Assembly: GCA_024236035.1 (NCBI GenBank)
Contig: JACKLG010000004.1
Location: 26,783-90,782, forward strand
Direction of reading: 5' to 3'
Origin: Candidatus Paracaedibacteraceae bacterium
GTDB lineage: Bacteria; Pseudomonadota; Alphaproteobacteria; UBA6184
DNA length: 64,000 bases
Under the pieces are notes generated by a model. It was not told the DNA's origin. It worked only from the letters and a program-made list of their open reading frames with translations, and searched no databases. A program made the translations under genes and the position numbers. Shown here piece by piece: positions 44,101 to 52,239 of the stretch (its first letter is position 1; every line of letters starts with the position of its first letter).

Positions 44101-44582
44101 ACGTCGATAACGCCCCCCCTGATACTGAATTCACCGGGTTGATATACTGTTTCAACGCGCGCGAAACCTAAGCTGATTAAGGTTCGAACCAGCGTATCAA
44201 TATCTAAAGATGTATCCACTTTAATTTGAACATGTGCGGCTGTTTGGTCTTGAGGGCTGATTTTTTGGGTTACTGCTGCGACCGTGCTTAAAATTATAAG
44301 TGGGGAAGTTGTTGCATTAATTTCTTTTAGAACGACTTGGCGTTGCATTTGTATTGCAACTGCAGGAGAGGCTGCGGCATAGGGCAGCGTATCCCACTGA
44401 GGGAAAATCTGGACTTGAAGTTGAGGATTGAACGCGCGAATAGAAAGCTTAGCTTCATGGAGTTCTTTTTCATCTGTATATACAAGCCAAAGGGTGTTGG
44501 TTTCGGACAATAAGTGTTTAACCCAAAGGCCGGCAGAGGATGGTAAGAAAAAAGAGATCTGTTTAGAAATATTGTTTTTCAT
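41163..44582 (-). CDS. mfd: Transcription-repair coupling factor Mfd
   Basis: ATP-dependent translocase that removes stalled RNA polymerase and recruits UvrAB, 1139 aa, full length. The UvrB-like N-terminal module includes YQPGEFSIRGGVIDVFAP, the RNAP-interaction domain begins DLVVHRKHGIGRYLGL, and the RecG-like motor has GDVGFGKTEVALRAAF, LLIVDEEQMFGVKQ and TATPIPRTLQMSLLG; the C-terminal TRCF domain follows. A CIVTPS duplication sits in the linker at residues 426-438. The upstream 565 nt are non-coding. Confidence 0.96.
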   Translation of the reverse strand: MKNNISKQISFFLPSSAGLWVKHLLSETNTLWLVYTDEKELHEAKLSIRAFNPQLQVQIFPQWDTLPYAAASPAVAIQMQRQVVLKEINATTSPLIILSTVAAVTQKISPQDQTAAHVQIKVDTSLDIDTLVRTLISLGFARVETVYQPGEFSIRGGVIDVFAPDQTHPHRIDLFGDTVESIHPFDPATQRREKDKNLQHIVISSHQEILLTSDNIETFKKKYVTQYGVENRGDYFRSVTDNAPINGWEQLYPLFFETTEPLFQYLKNVTFILPQKSVFETYIKELDESYIYRKQLWDNAPVKERQLPPILPSALYCTSFEQDILRQSNTHIYAPYKQPEGLDIGIRPLSPLTSESVSEKLNDAIKNAEKAKLKLICVADEAQDIRYLKSAYENNTQKTLPQFSSWDEINKTSEKIVLWNEKLLRCIVTPSCCIVTPSELFGERQKNFKKRTAVAKPEDIISQATSLNIGDLVVHRKHGIGRYLGLKTIEVFNVTHDCLAIEYAAQDKLFLPVENIELLSRYGSDQGSVALDKIGGTSWQSRQLKVKKQLRTIAKYLMDIAAKRMLKTAPMINANEGVFQEFCRRFTFVETEDQEKAILDVVTDLAKGTPMDRLICGDVGFGKTEVALRAAFLAASKGYQVGIVAPTTILARQHYHSFNKRFEGLGYKIEQISRLVKPSEVTRIKKATADGDVAILIGTHALLHNTVKFKNLGLLIVDEEQMFGVKQKEKIKELCNNIHVLTLTATPIPRTLQMSLLGIKEMSLIATPPVDRRAIQTSLSEEDPIVIHQAIQHEIDRGGQVFYVCPRISDLEMLKTSLVSSFPQLKIVVAHGQLKPAEIEERLIEFIEKKAHILLSTQIIESGIDIPNANTMIIHNAHMFGLSQLYQLRGRIGRSTRQAYAYLIIPQGRMLNPTAIKRLQVMSTLDALGAGFTLASHDLDIRGAGNLLGEEQSGHIKDVGVELYQDMLKQAVNTLKKSGSLEAEEELWSPVLSLGLSVGLPETYIQDIETRMDLYRRLGTLETNEQVNDLRAELLDRFGRLPIEAENLIQTIKIKITCRYANIQKVETGPNGVLFTFRNNQCPYVIKLLTLIQTNMNYKMRPDSKLFYQWAIDDIHERVNNVKKICKQLRSFNLADAHN
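43269..43307 (-). repeat. Tandem six-codon duplication inside mfd
   Basis: The coding strand carries two copies of TGCATTGTAAC-CC-TC-, 21 nt apart, encoding CIVTPSC then CIVTPSE (residues 426-439). The third codon positions of three codons differ (ACC CCC TCT versus ACA CCA TCA). The copy next to ELFGER matches the normal family sequence; the other appears to be the extra one. Confidence 0.8.
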
Positions 44583-45147
44583 TGGTTGTGAACTTTGTGC
44601 TTTGTTTTTTGTGCGCTTGATTTTCGTTGGAGCTTAATATGAAATAAATATTAACGCCAGTATTTTTATCCATATTTTTTCATTATTCAATGAATTTTAT
44701 CTGTTGAAAATCTAGCTTTATTGGGGGGGGGAGTGTTAGGTAAGTTTTAGGTGTCGATAAACTTAATGGATGTCATTAGGTTATTAGGTGAGTTTCGAGA
44801 GAGTTTTTTTAGTTTTGTTGTTTTAAGCGTGGTGGATTGTTGAGGGCTGGTGGATAGAGATTGGCAAGCGGTAAGTATTGTAAGGGCATAGTTTTATGTT
44901 TTACAAAGAGGTTTTGTTGGTTTCTTAAAGTATAATAGTGGTTTCTTCTTATGCTTTTGGGCCCAAAATCAGAAATGGGAAGAGAAGCTGGAGTTGTTTT
45001 CTTGGGGGTAATTTTTTAGTGTTGTCAAATGCTTTGTGGATAACACATGAAGTTAAGGCTTTTTTTATTCCATACTATTTTAGTCAGGATTTTCTTGAAT
45101 AAATTATTTTAAAGTCTTATATTACACATAGAGTTAATGAGGTCGAT
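44583..45147. other. 565-nt non-coding region between mfd and iscR
   Basis: No plausible gene is seen on either strand. It contains a run of nine G (44723-44731), a small inverted repeat TTCATT-ATTC-AATGAA near 44686-44701, and the iscR promoter at its right end. It must also hold the mfd promoter on the minus strand, which I could not place. At over 500 nt it is the longest gap in the window. Confidence 0.6.
45095..45123 (+). promoter_or_regulatory. Putative sigma-70 promoter of the isc operon
   Basis: TTGAAT (45095-45100), 17 nt, TATATT (45118-45123), 24 nt before the iscR ATG. It fits an autoregulated iscR promoter; I could not identify an IscR operator with certainty, although the -35 is flanked by AGTCAGGATTTTC. 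Confidence 0.55.
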
Positions 45148-45615
45148 ATGCAACTGGGGACTAAAGGACGATATGCTGTAATAGCTTTATTAAGATTGTG
45201 TGATGCGTTAAAGCATCAACATGTGGTTCCTTTGTCATATATTGCGGAAGCTGAAGACATATCCATTACGTATTTAGAGCAATTATTCACGAAACTGCGA
45301 AAAGCAAATATTGTAAGCAGTGTGAGGGGGCAATCGGGCGGATATGCATTAGCACGCGCGCCCAGTTTTATTAATTTGGCAGAGATTATTACTGCTGTAG
45401 ACGAAAATCTATTTTTCACCAAGTGTAACCCTGCTTCTGCAAATGGGTGTACAAAAACGGGCGCATTATGTAAGACGCATCGTTTATGGGAAGGGTTAAC
45501 TAATCATGTGGTTGGCTTTTTAAGCAGCATTAATTTATATGATTTGGCTGAGGGTAAGGTTCCTTTGGTGCCGGAAACAGATTGGTTAAAACACAAGAAG
45601 GTGGCGAATGTCTGA
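45148..45615 (+). CDS. iscR: Rrf2-family Fe-S regulator IscR
   Basis: Winged-helix repressor that senses Fe-S status, 155 aa. MQLGTKGRYAVIALLRL and SISYLEQLF-like ISITYLEQLFTKLRKA form the DNA-binding domain; VRGQSGGYALAR is the wing. Cluster ligands C93, C101, C108 and H111 are present in KCNPASANGCTKTGALCKTH, with wider spacing than the E. coli C-x5-C-x5-C. GAGG lies 5 nt before the ATG. It overlaps the first desulfurase by 8 nt. Confidence 0.93.
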   Translation: MQLGTKGRYAVIALLRLCDALKHQHVVPLSYIAEAEDISITYLEQLFTKLRKANIVSSVRGQSGGYALARAPSFINLAEIITAVDENLFFTKCNPASANGCTKTGALCKTHRLWEGLTNHVVGFLSSINLYDLAEGKVPLVPETDWLKHKKVANV

Positions 45616-46717
45616 TGTGATTTATTTTGATTATAATGCATCTGCCCCCATGCTGCCCCCAGTTAGAGAAGCATTAGGTGCGGCTTTTGAATTGGTAGGC
45701 AATCCTTCATCTGTGCATCAATTAGGCCGAAAATGCCGATTTGCGATTGATAAAGCAAGGCGGCAAATAGGTGAAGCTGTTGATGCTGATCCTAAAGATA
45801 TTACATTTACCAGCGGTGGGACAGAAGCGAATCATTTGGCGTTGTTTGGTTTACGGATACCAGTTGAAAATATGTATTCAACCGCCGTAGAGCATGCATC
45901 TGTTTATAAAAATATAGTTCCAGTAAATTTAATGCCTGTAGATGAGCAGGGTAAAATTAAATTGGATGTATTAAGACGTGCGTTTCAAAGTACGATTCCA
46001 CCCAAGTTGTTGAGTGTTGGGTTGGCTAATTCAGAAACGGGCATCGTGCAAAATTTAGCTGAAGTGATTGATATGTGTCACCAGAATGGGTGTTTGGTTC
46101 ACACGGATGCCGTGCAGGCGCTTGGTAAGATTCCCGTATCTTTTTCAGATTTGGGGGTGGACTTAATGACAATTGCTGCCCATAAAATAGGTGGCCCAAA
46201 AGGGGTTGGAGCTTTGATTACAAAGCCTAAGCTTATTTTAAAAGCAAAATATTTGGGCGGTGGGCAGGAAAAAGGGCTGCGATCTGGTACGGAAAATATT
46301 CCTGCAATTGTTGGGTTTGGGGCGGCGGCTGAGCTGGTTGAGCAAATTAATTGGGCGCCTGTGCGTCAATTGATTAAAGAATTAATGGAAGAGTTAAGAC
46401 GGTTTAATGCTGAGATTAGAATTAATAGCTTGCAAGATGGGTTGCCCAATACGCTGAATTTTAGCACGCCGGGGTATAACAAAGAAACGCAGGTTATCCA
46501 TTTTGATTTAAATGGCATTGCTGTAAGTTCAGGTTCTGCGTGTTCATCTGGCAAGGTGGAACGTTCCCATGTATTACAAGCGATGGGTATTGAAGGGGTA
46601 TATGTGAATAGTGCGATACGTGTCAGTTTAAGCCCCACCACTTATAAAGATGAAGTAGTTCAATTTATAGATGCATGGAAAGCAATGCAACGTACACAAA
46701 AAGTTGAAGGATTATAA
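45608..46717 (+). CDS. Cysteine desulfurase, NifS/IscS family (first of two)
   Basis: PLP enzyme releasing sulfur from cysteine, 369 aa. [16 protein letters not shown] and [17 protein letters not shown] (PLP lysine) are the cofactor motifs; the sulfur-accepting Cys is in [18 protein letters not shown]. It lacks the IscS-type C-terminal tail of the next gene and is clearly diverged from it, so it is not a recent duplicate. Rickettsiales carry a comparable pair. Its specific acceptor is unknown. It overlaps iscR by 8 nt. Confidence 0.9.
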   Translation: MSDVIYFDYNASAPMLPPVREALGAAFELVGNPSSVHQLGRKCRFAIDKARRQIGEAVDADPKDITFTSGGTEANHLALFGLRIPVENMYSTAVEHASVYKNIVPVNLMPVDEQGKIKLDVLRRAFQSTIPPKLLSVGLANSETGIVQNLAEVIDMCHQNGCLVHTDAVQALGKIPVSFSDLGVDLMTIAAHKIGGPKGVGALITKPKLILKAKYLGGGQEKGLRSGTENIPAIVGFGAAAELVEQINWAPVRQLIKELMEELRRFNAEIRINSLQDGLPNTLNFSTPGYNKETQVIHFDLNGIAVSSGSACSSGKVERSHVLQAMGIEGVYVNSAIRVSLSPTTYKDEVVQFIDAWKAMQRTQKVEGL

Positions 46718-46719
46718 TA

Positions 46720-47955
46720 ATGATACCTATGGTTCCTAAAAAAGAAGGATATATTTATTTGGATTACCAGGCGACGACACCTTGTGATCCACGGGTGGTG
46801 GATGCTTCGGTTTCTTATTTAACCGAACATTTTGGTAATCCACATTCACGCAATCATATTTATGGTTGGGAAGCTGAAATGGCTGTTGAATCTGCACGGG
46901 CCAAGGTTGCTGAAATTATTAAGGCTAACCCGTCTGAAATTATTTTTACCAGTGGGGCCACTGAATCAAATAATTTGGCGATTAAGGGGGCTGCTAATTT
47001 TTACAAATCCAAAGGTAAAAATCATATTATTACCTGTGTTACGGAACATAAATGTGTATTAGATGCATGCCGTCATTTAGAAAAAGATGGGTTTGAAGTT
47101 ACATATTTGGGTGTACAAAAAGACGGTTTAATAAATTTAGACGAATTAAAAGCTGCGATTAAAGAGAATACGTTATTGGTTTCTGTTATGGCGGTGAATA
47201 ATGAAATTGGTGTAATTCAGCCGTTGGCAGAAATTGGTGCAATTTGTCGTGAGCGTGGTGTGTTTTTCCATACAGATGCTGCGCAGGCTGTGGGCAAGAT
47301 ATCTTTAGATGTAGAGGCCATGAACATTGATATGCTGAGTATTTCTGGGCATAAAATATATGCGCCCAAAGGGGTTGGAGCATTATATGTGCGTAAGCGT
47401 CCGCGGGTAAGGTTGATGGCCCAGATTAATGGCGGTGGGCAAGAGCGCGGTATGCGGTCTGGTACGTTGTCTCCGTTTTTGTGTGTAGCTTTAGGAAAAG
47501 CATGCGAAATATCAATGCAGGAGATGGAATTTGAAAATGCACGGATTACAAAGTTAAGGGATTATTTTTGGAATAAGCTGCAAGATGCATTGCCTGAAAT
47601 TTATATAAATGGCCATGAGACCAAGCGAATACCTGGAAATTTAAACATCAGTTTTGCTTATGTAGAAGGTGAAGGGTTAATGATGGGGATTAAAAATTTG
47701 TGCTTATCTTCTGGGTCTGCATGTACATCTGCTTCGTTAGAACCTTCTTACGTATTATATGCGTTGGGGGTTGAAGAGGAAATGGCTCATACGTCTTTGC
47801 GGATTGGTATTGGACGTTTTACGACGGAAGAAGAATTAGATGTGGCTGCAAACAGTATTATAAGCAGTGTTAATCGTTTGCGAGAGATGAGCCCATTATA
47901 TGAAATGGTGCGCAGTGGGATTGATTTGAAATCGATAAAGTGGACTGAACATTAA
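46720..47955 (+). CDS. iscS: Cysteine desulfurase IscS
   Basis: Main sulfur donor for Fe-S assembly on IscU and for tRNA thiolation, 411 aa. [48 protein letters not shown] (PLP lysine) and the active loop [17 protein letters not shown] are all present. The C-terminus [16 protein letters not shown] matches IscS, the part that contacts IscU. AAGGA lies about 9 nt before the ATG. It is 2 nt after the first desulfurase and 20 nt before iscU. Confidence 0.96.
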   Translation: MIPMVPKKEGYIYLDYQATTPCDPRVVDASVSYLTEHFGNPHSRNHIYGWEAEMAVESARAKVAEIIKANPSEIIFTSGATESNNLAIKGAANFYKSKGKNHIITCVTEHKCVLDACRHLEKDGFEVTYLGVQKDGLINLDELKAAIKENTLLVSVMAVNNEIGVIQPLAEIGAICRERGVFFHTDAAQAVGKISLDVEAMNIDMLSISGHKIYAPKGVGALYVRKRPRVRLMAQINGGGQERGMRSGTLSPFLCVALGKACEISMQEMEFENARITKLRDYFWNKLQDALPEIYINGHETKRIPGNLNISFAYVEGEGLMMGIKNLCLSSGSACTSASLEPSYVLYALGVEEEMAHTSLRIGIGRFTTEEELDVAANSIISSVNRLREMSPLYEMVRSGIDLKSIKWTEH

Positions 47956-47975
47956 AGTTTAAGGAGTTAAATTAA

Positions 47976-48365
47976 ATGGCATATAGTAAAAAGGTCATTG
48001 AACATTTTGAAAATCCACGAAATGTGGGGAGTTTTGAAAATGCAGATAAAGATGGAAATGTGGGTGTTGGATTAGTTGGTGCGCCTGCATGTGGAGATGT
48101 TATGCAGTTGCATATTAAAGTTTCCGACGAAGGTAAAATAGAAGATGCTAGATTTAAGACTTTTGGCTGTGGATCTGCGATTGCTTCCAGTTCATTAGCA
48201 ACCGAATGGATTAAAGGTAAAAGCATCGATGAGGCATTGACTATTAAGAATTCACAAATTGCTGAGGAGTTAGCGTTGCCACCGGTGAAGGTTCACTGTT
48301 CTATTTTGGCACAAGACGCAATTCAGGCTGCTGTGCAAAATTATAAAGAGAAACAAAAAGCTTAA
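47976..48365 (+). CDS. iscU: Fe-S cluster scaffold IscU
   Basis: Assembly scaffold, 129 aa. The three cluster cysteines are C39 (GAPACGD), C65 (FGCGSAIASSS) and C108 (VKVHCS). The HscA-recognition motif LPPVK is at 101-105, directly before C108. AAGGAG lies about 10 nt before the ATG. It fits the HscA and HscB chaperones encoded downstream. Confidence 0.97.
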   Translation: MAYSKKVIEHFENPRNVGSFENADKDGNVGVGLVGAPACGDVMQLHIKVSDEGKIEDARFKTFGCGSAIASSSLATEWIKGKSIDEALTIKNSQIAEELALPPVKVHCSILAQDAIQAAVQNYKEKQKA

Positions 48366-48370
48366 TTTAT

Positions 48371-48700
48371 ATGTCAATATTAACGGTTACACCTGCCGCA
48401 GCAGAACAAGTTAAAAACCTTTTAAACCAGCGAGGTAAACCTTCGTTAGGGATCCGTGTGGGTATAAAAACGCGGGGTTGTTCAGGCTTGTCATATTATA
48501 TTGAGTACGCAGATGCAAAGAACCCATATGATGAACAGATAGATGTTGATGGGTTAACAATTTTGATTGACCCAAAGGCAATAATGTTTATTTTGGGAGT
48601 AATTATGGATTTTGAGGTTAACGAATTAGAATCAGGGTTTACATTTAAAAACCCAAATGAAAAAGGCCGATGTGGGTGTGGGGAATCGTTTCATGTTTAA
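48371..48700 (+). CDS. iscA: A-type Fe-S carrier IscA
   Basis: Carries Fe-S clusters or iron to target proteins, 109 aa. The invariant cysteines are in KTRGCSGLSYYIEY and at the C-terminus GRCGCGESF. It begins 5 nt after iscU and its 3' end overlaps the chosen hscB start by 8 nt. Confidence 0.94.
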   Translation: MSILTVTPAAAEQVKNLLNQRGKPSLGIRVGIKTRGCSGLSYYIEYADAKNPYDEQIDVDGLTILIDPKAIMFILGVIMDFEVNELESGFTFKNPNEKGRCGCGESFHV

Positions 48701-49247
48701 TGTGGGGTGTGCCCATTGCCACCATACAAATATGGAGCCCAGCATAAAGTGTGAGAAATGTGGTCATATTTTACCTTTTTATACAATGAATCCGTTTGTT
48801 ATTTTTAAAACATTGCCGGCATTAAAATTAAATACGGTTCAGGTTGATGACCTGTATTTTGATTTTCAGCGGCAGCTGCATCCAGACAAGTTGGGAGATG
48901 TGCCTGATGAAGAAAGAAGATGGGCAGATCAACACATTAGCCAGATTAACCAATCATATAAAGCTTTAAAAAAACCGATTTTGATAGCCAAGGCAGCAAT
49001 TTTATATTGTAAAGATCCATCTTTACCGTTAGATAAATTTAAGGATGATGATCTTCCTGCCCCTGGGGCTGAATTTTTAAAGGCGGTTATGGCGTTGCAA
49101 ATGGATGCATCAGCAGAGACAGTTCAACAGATGTATAATGATATTTTAGATAGATTGAATGTTGCCATATCTGAATTAAATGAACCTGCAATATTAAATG
49201 AGGCAAGCGAGCTGACATATGTTGAACGGTTGCGTACACTGAAATAA
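48693..49247 (+). CDS. hscB: J-domain co-chaperone HscB with N-terminal tetracysteine
   Basis: Delivers IscU to HscA, 184 aa. The J-domain signature is HPD in RQLHPDKLG, with an HscB C-terminal helical domain. Ahead of it lie C6, C9, C20 and C23 (CAHC and CEKC), a probable metal-binding tetracysteine like that of human HSC20 and absent from E. coli HscB. I chose the ATG at 48693, which has GGGGAA 7 nt upstream; a longer frame starts at 48657 inside iscA. hscA follows after 11 nt. Confidence 0.92.
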   Translation: MFNVGCAHCHHTNMEPSIKCEKCGHILPFYTMNPFVIFKTLPALKLNTVQVDDLYFDFQRQLHPDKLGDVPDEERRWADQHISQINQSYKALKKPILIAKAAILYCKDPSLPLDKFKDDDLPAPGAEFLKAVMALQMDASAETVQQMYNDILDRLNVAISELNEPAILNEASELTYVERLRTLK

Positions 49248-49258
49248 GGGAGGCTGTT

Positions 49259-51040
49259 ATGTTGATTCAGATTAATGATCCTTCTGCGCCGAAGATTGAT
49301 AAACCATTGAAGTATGCGTTGGGGATTGACTTTGGAACAACCCATTGTGTGGCGGGAGTTGTGCGTAATGATACACTTGAGTTGATCCCTTTAGAGGGTG
49401 AATCATTTTTATTACCTTCTGTAGTTAGTTACCAAGAAAGCGGCGTGTCTGTGGGGAAACGTGTGGGAAGTGATTCTAACGCCATTTTTTCAATTAAACG
49501 CATCATGGGGCGTACCTTTAAAGAGGCTGATACAAACGTACAAGGGCATTCTTTTCAGTTTGAAAATACAACGAGTGGGTTAGCTTTAAAAACAGAAGTT
49601 GGTTTAAAAAAACCTGTTGAAGTTGCCAAAGATATTTTTCAGTACATTAAAAAGCAAGCTGAAACTTATTTGGGGCAAGAGGTTTTGGACGCGGTTGTAA
49701 CTGTTCCAGCATATTTTGATGAGGTGGCGCGGGTAAGTATTAAGGATGCCGCTGTGTTGGCTGGGTTTAATGTATTACGTTTGGTGGCAGAACCCACTGC
49801 TGCTGCATTGGCGTATGGATTGGATGAAGGCAAAGAAGGTGTTTATATTGTATATGATTTGGGCGGTGGTACCTTTGATGTTTCTGTTTTGCGGATGCGA
49901 CAGGGGGTATTTCAGGTGTTGGCCACGGGGGGAGATGCGTTTTTAGGTGGCGATGACATCGATGCCATGATAGTGAAGCATTTTTTAACGGATATAGAGT
50001 TAAGTGCTGTTCAGCGGCGAGAGGCGTTAACGCACGCTCGTCATGTTAAAGAGCGGTTGTCTAGTCAGTTGAAGGCCACGTTTGATACACCGTTAGGTGA
50101 TCGTTGTGTATTAAAGCGGGAGATTTTTGAAAGCTTAATTCAGCCTTTTGTAACACAAACGTTAAACATTATGTCAGATACAATAGAGCAATCTGGAGTT
50201 GAACAAGAAGAAATTCAAGGGGTGATTTTAGTGGGTGGGTCTACTAGAATACCTTATATTCATGCTCAGATTAATCAGCAGTTTAAATTGCCTTTGTATC
50301 AGACGATAAATCCAGACGATGTGGTTGCAATGGGGGCGGCTCAACAAGCACACCTTTTAACGAATGGTGGCGATAGTGTGTTGGTGGATGTAACGCCTTT
50401 GTCATTGGGTATAGAGATGATGGGCGGTATTGTTGATAAGGTTATTAGTCGTAATACGCCGATACCCATACGGAAGGCCCAAAATTTTACAACTTTTCAA
50501 GACAATCAAACGGGCATAGTGATTCACGTGGTTCAAGGTGAGCGCGAGCTTGCAAAGGATTGTAGGTCGTTAGGAAAGTTTACGTTGACGGGTATTCCGC
50601 CTATGCCTGCGGGTGTGGCAAAAGTTAAGGTTGTTTTTGCGTTAGATGCTGATGGATTGTTAACTGTTGGTGCGACTGAAGAGAATACAGATATTGCGCA
50701 AGAAATTACAATTAAACCAACGTATGGTTTGGATGAGCATTCGATGGCTGAAATGATTACTGAAAGCCACAAACATGCCCAAGTAGATATTGAAAAGCGT
50801 TTGTTAGAGCAAACGAAAGTTGAGGCAAATCAGCTGATACATGCTGTAGAACATGCGTTAAGTGTAGATGAAGAATTATTATCTGATATAGAAAAGTCGA
50901 CTATTCTGAAGATAATTCAAGAGTTACAACAAAGTTTACATCAGGAAAGGCGTGGTGTTATTAGTCAGCGGATGGAACTTTTGGAACAATCGACGGAAGA
51001 ATTTGCCCATCGACGCGTTCAAAAACATTTAAAAGGATAG
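49259..51040 (+). CDS. hscA: Hsp70-type Fe-S chaperone HscA
   Basis: Specialised Hsp70 that releases clusters from IscU, 593 aa. The ATPase domain has GIDFGTTHCVAGVV, YDLGGGTFDVSVLRM and ILVGGSTRIPYIHAQI; the substrate domain starts near DVTPLSLGIEMMGG. It is shorter than DnaK and lacks its acidic tail, and the operon position identifies HscA. GGGAGG lies about 6 nt before the ATG. It ends the isc operon at a bidirectional terminator. Confidence 0.96.
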   Translation: MLIQINDPSAPKIDKPLKYALGIDFGTTHCVAGVVRNDTLELIPLEGESFLLPSVVSYQESGVSVGKRVGSDSNAIFSIKRIMGRTFKEADTNVQGHSFQFENTTSGLALKTEVGLKKPVEVAKDIFQYIKKQAETYLGQEVLDAVVTVPAYFDEVARVSIKDAAVLAGFNVLRLVAEPTAAALAYGLDEGKEGVYIVYDLGGGTFDVSVLRMRQGVFQVLATGGDAFLGGDDIDAMIVKHFLTDIELSAVQRREALTHARHVKERLSSQLKATFDTPLGDRCVLKREIFESLIQPFVTQTLNIMSDTIEQSGVEQEEIQGVILVGGSTRIPYIHAQINQQFKLPLYQTINPDDVVAMGAAQQAHLLTNGGDSVLVDVTPLSLGIEMMGGIVDKVISRNTPIPIRKAQNFTTFQDNQTGIVIHVVQGERELAKDCRSLGKFTLTGIPPMPAGVAKVKVVFALDADGLLTVGATEENTDIAQEITIKPTYGLDEHSMAEMITESHKHAQVDIEKRLLEQTKVEANQLIHAVEHALSVDEELLSDIEKSTILKIIQELQQSLHQERRGVISQRMELLEQSTEEFAHRRVQKHLKG

Positions 51041-51041
51041 A

Positions 51042-51067
51042 AAAAAGGAGGGTTTCCCCTCCTTTTT
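51042..51067. terminator. Bidirectional intrinsic terminator after hscA
   Basis: AAAAAGGAGGG (51042-51052), loop TTTC, CCCTCCTTTTT (51057-51067). The A/T flanks give a U-tract on both strands, ending the isc operon and the convergent orphan gene. Confidence 0.9.
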
Positions 51068-51567
51068 CATGCACGTTTTTTTGTGTCTTCTTCTTTCATA
51101 TAGAATTCATCAATTTCATTTTTTACAATTTCTACTAAATGTTCACCGTATTCTACTTCTCCGAACAGGCTTTTGCCGTCTAACTTTCCATCAGATATGT
51201 CGAGTATTAAGTCAAGCGCAAGTCTGCCTAACGTTTTAGCGGAGACTTTTAAACATGTTGACCAGAAAATAAGACAGCAAGAGCTTGACGCTGCTTGAAC
51301 TTGTGATTCTGCGGGGATTACTTTTTGTAACTCTTCTTTTCTTATAGATAGACGGCTTATAAGCTTGTTTCTGTCTATTTTATTCATGCTTTTTATTGTG
51401 CTGGCGGTTCGGAATAAATCCAGTTCTAGACTTGCTTCTGCTGTAAGTTCAGAAATAGGAATGACTGAAGGTGTAGCCGTTGTATGATCAGTGAGAGGAA
51501 TGGAGTTTGCTGCATTTAATAATGAAAAATATAGCAAACTTAAGGTTGTTAAGAGAAAGTTTTTCAT
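51067..51567 (-). CDS. Exported orphan protein of unknown function
   Basis: 166 aa, not recognised. The signal peptide is clear (about residues 1-19, LLYFSLLNA) with cleavage before the next Ala. The mature part is helical and charged, with a cysteine-rich hydrophobic patch SSSCCLIFWSTCLKVSAKTL (about residues 94-113) that might be a membrane-active or buried helix. AAGGAG lies about 8 nt before the ATG. It converges on hscA with a shared terminator. No function is claimed. Confidence 0.7.
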   Translation of the reverse strand: MKNFLLTTLSLLYFSLLNAANSIPLTDHTTATPSVIPISELTAEASLELDLFRTASTIKSMNKIDRNKLISRLSIRKEELQKVIPAESQVQAASSSCCLIFWSTCLKVSAKTLGRLALDLILDISDGKLDGKSLFGEVEYGEHLVEIVKNEIDEFYMKEEDTKKRA

Positions 51568-51739
51568 GGGGGGTCTCCTTGATACTTTATTAATTATAAT
51601 TAAAAAAAGTTAACAAAAGCCTAATTTTGACAGCAATATCTGCAGTTTGACTGTTTTTTTAAATATTTTGGCAAAAAAATTAACTTATAATTTAGCAATG
51701 CTAGTGTATATATGGGGTAGATACTTAAGAGTTATGTAA

Positions 51740-52168
51740 ATGATGACATCAAATAAACTCGATCTTTGTGTTCGGGCATACCTAGAATATTACCGAAGTC
51801 AATTTAAAAAATATGGATGGGCGAGTGATTATGCAGAACAGTTAATACAAACTGATCAGAAAGCAGGTTTGGAGTTTGTTGTTGAGTTGTTAAATATATG
51901 TAGAAATGAACAAGAAATAATATTTGTTGCGTCTGGTGCATTGGAGGATTTTTTAGAGAGATATATTCTTACCCATAGGAAAGAAATTGAAAAAAGTATA
52001 CGGAAATATCCTGCTATGCGGGTTGCTATACGGTATGTATGGACAGAAGAAGAGAGCCCTTTACAAATGTTTTTAAGGGAGATAGAGCTTAAGTTTACCC
52101 TTAAAAATAAGGGCGCTGCAATCAGTTTTTTAAAAGATGGTTCTAATAAAAGATCGTTAGAAGAATAA
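51740..52168 (+). CDS. DUF6869-like small protein
   Basis: 142 aa, no signal peptide, predominantly helical. The segment IIFVASGALEDFLERYILTH resembles the conserved (A)AGPLEDLL-H core of DUF6869 proteins, and AMRVAIRYVW fits the family end pattern. The molecular function of that family is not established. Two ATGs (51740, 51743) are possible starts; TATAAT at 51686-51691 could be a -10. It converges on rpoD with a hairpin between them. Confidence 0.55.
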   Translation: MMTSNKLDLCVRAYLEYYRSQFKKYGWASDYAEQLIQTDQKAGLEFVVELLNICRNEQEIIFVASGALEDFLERYILTHRKEIEKSIRKYPAMRVAIRYVWTEEESPLQMFLREIELKFTLKNKGAAISFLKDGSNKRSLEE

Positions 52169-52195
52169 AATTTATAAAATCAGGAGTAGAAGAGT

Positions 52196-52230
52196 AAAAA
52201 GCCCCCTGAGTTTAAAGTAAGCTCAGGGGG
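52196..52230 (-). terminator. Intrinsic terminator of rpoD
   Basis: CCCCCTGAG (52202-52210) and CTCAGGGGG (52222-52230) form a perfect 9-bp stem with an 11-nt loop. On the minus strand it is followed by C and TTTTT (52200-52196). On the plus strand a T-run appears about 6 nt later, so it may also serve the convergent small gene. Confidence 0.88.
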
Positions 52231-52239
52231 TAATACTTT

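Noticed and set aside
48657..48692. Upstream ATG extension of hscB
   Set aside because: The ATG at 48693 has a better ribosome-binding site and the extension only re-reads the iscA end in another frame.
50520..50535. Possible parS around CACGTG in hscA
   Set aside because: Four mismatches in the flanks and the position within hscA give no support.
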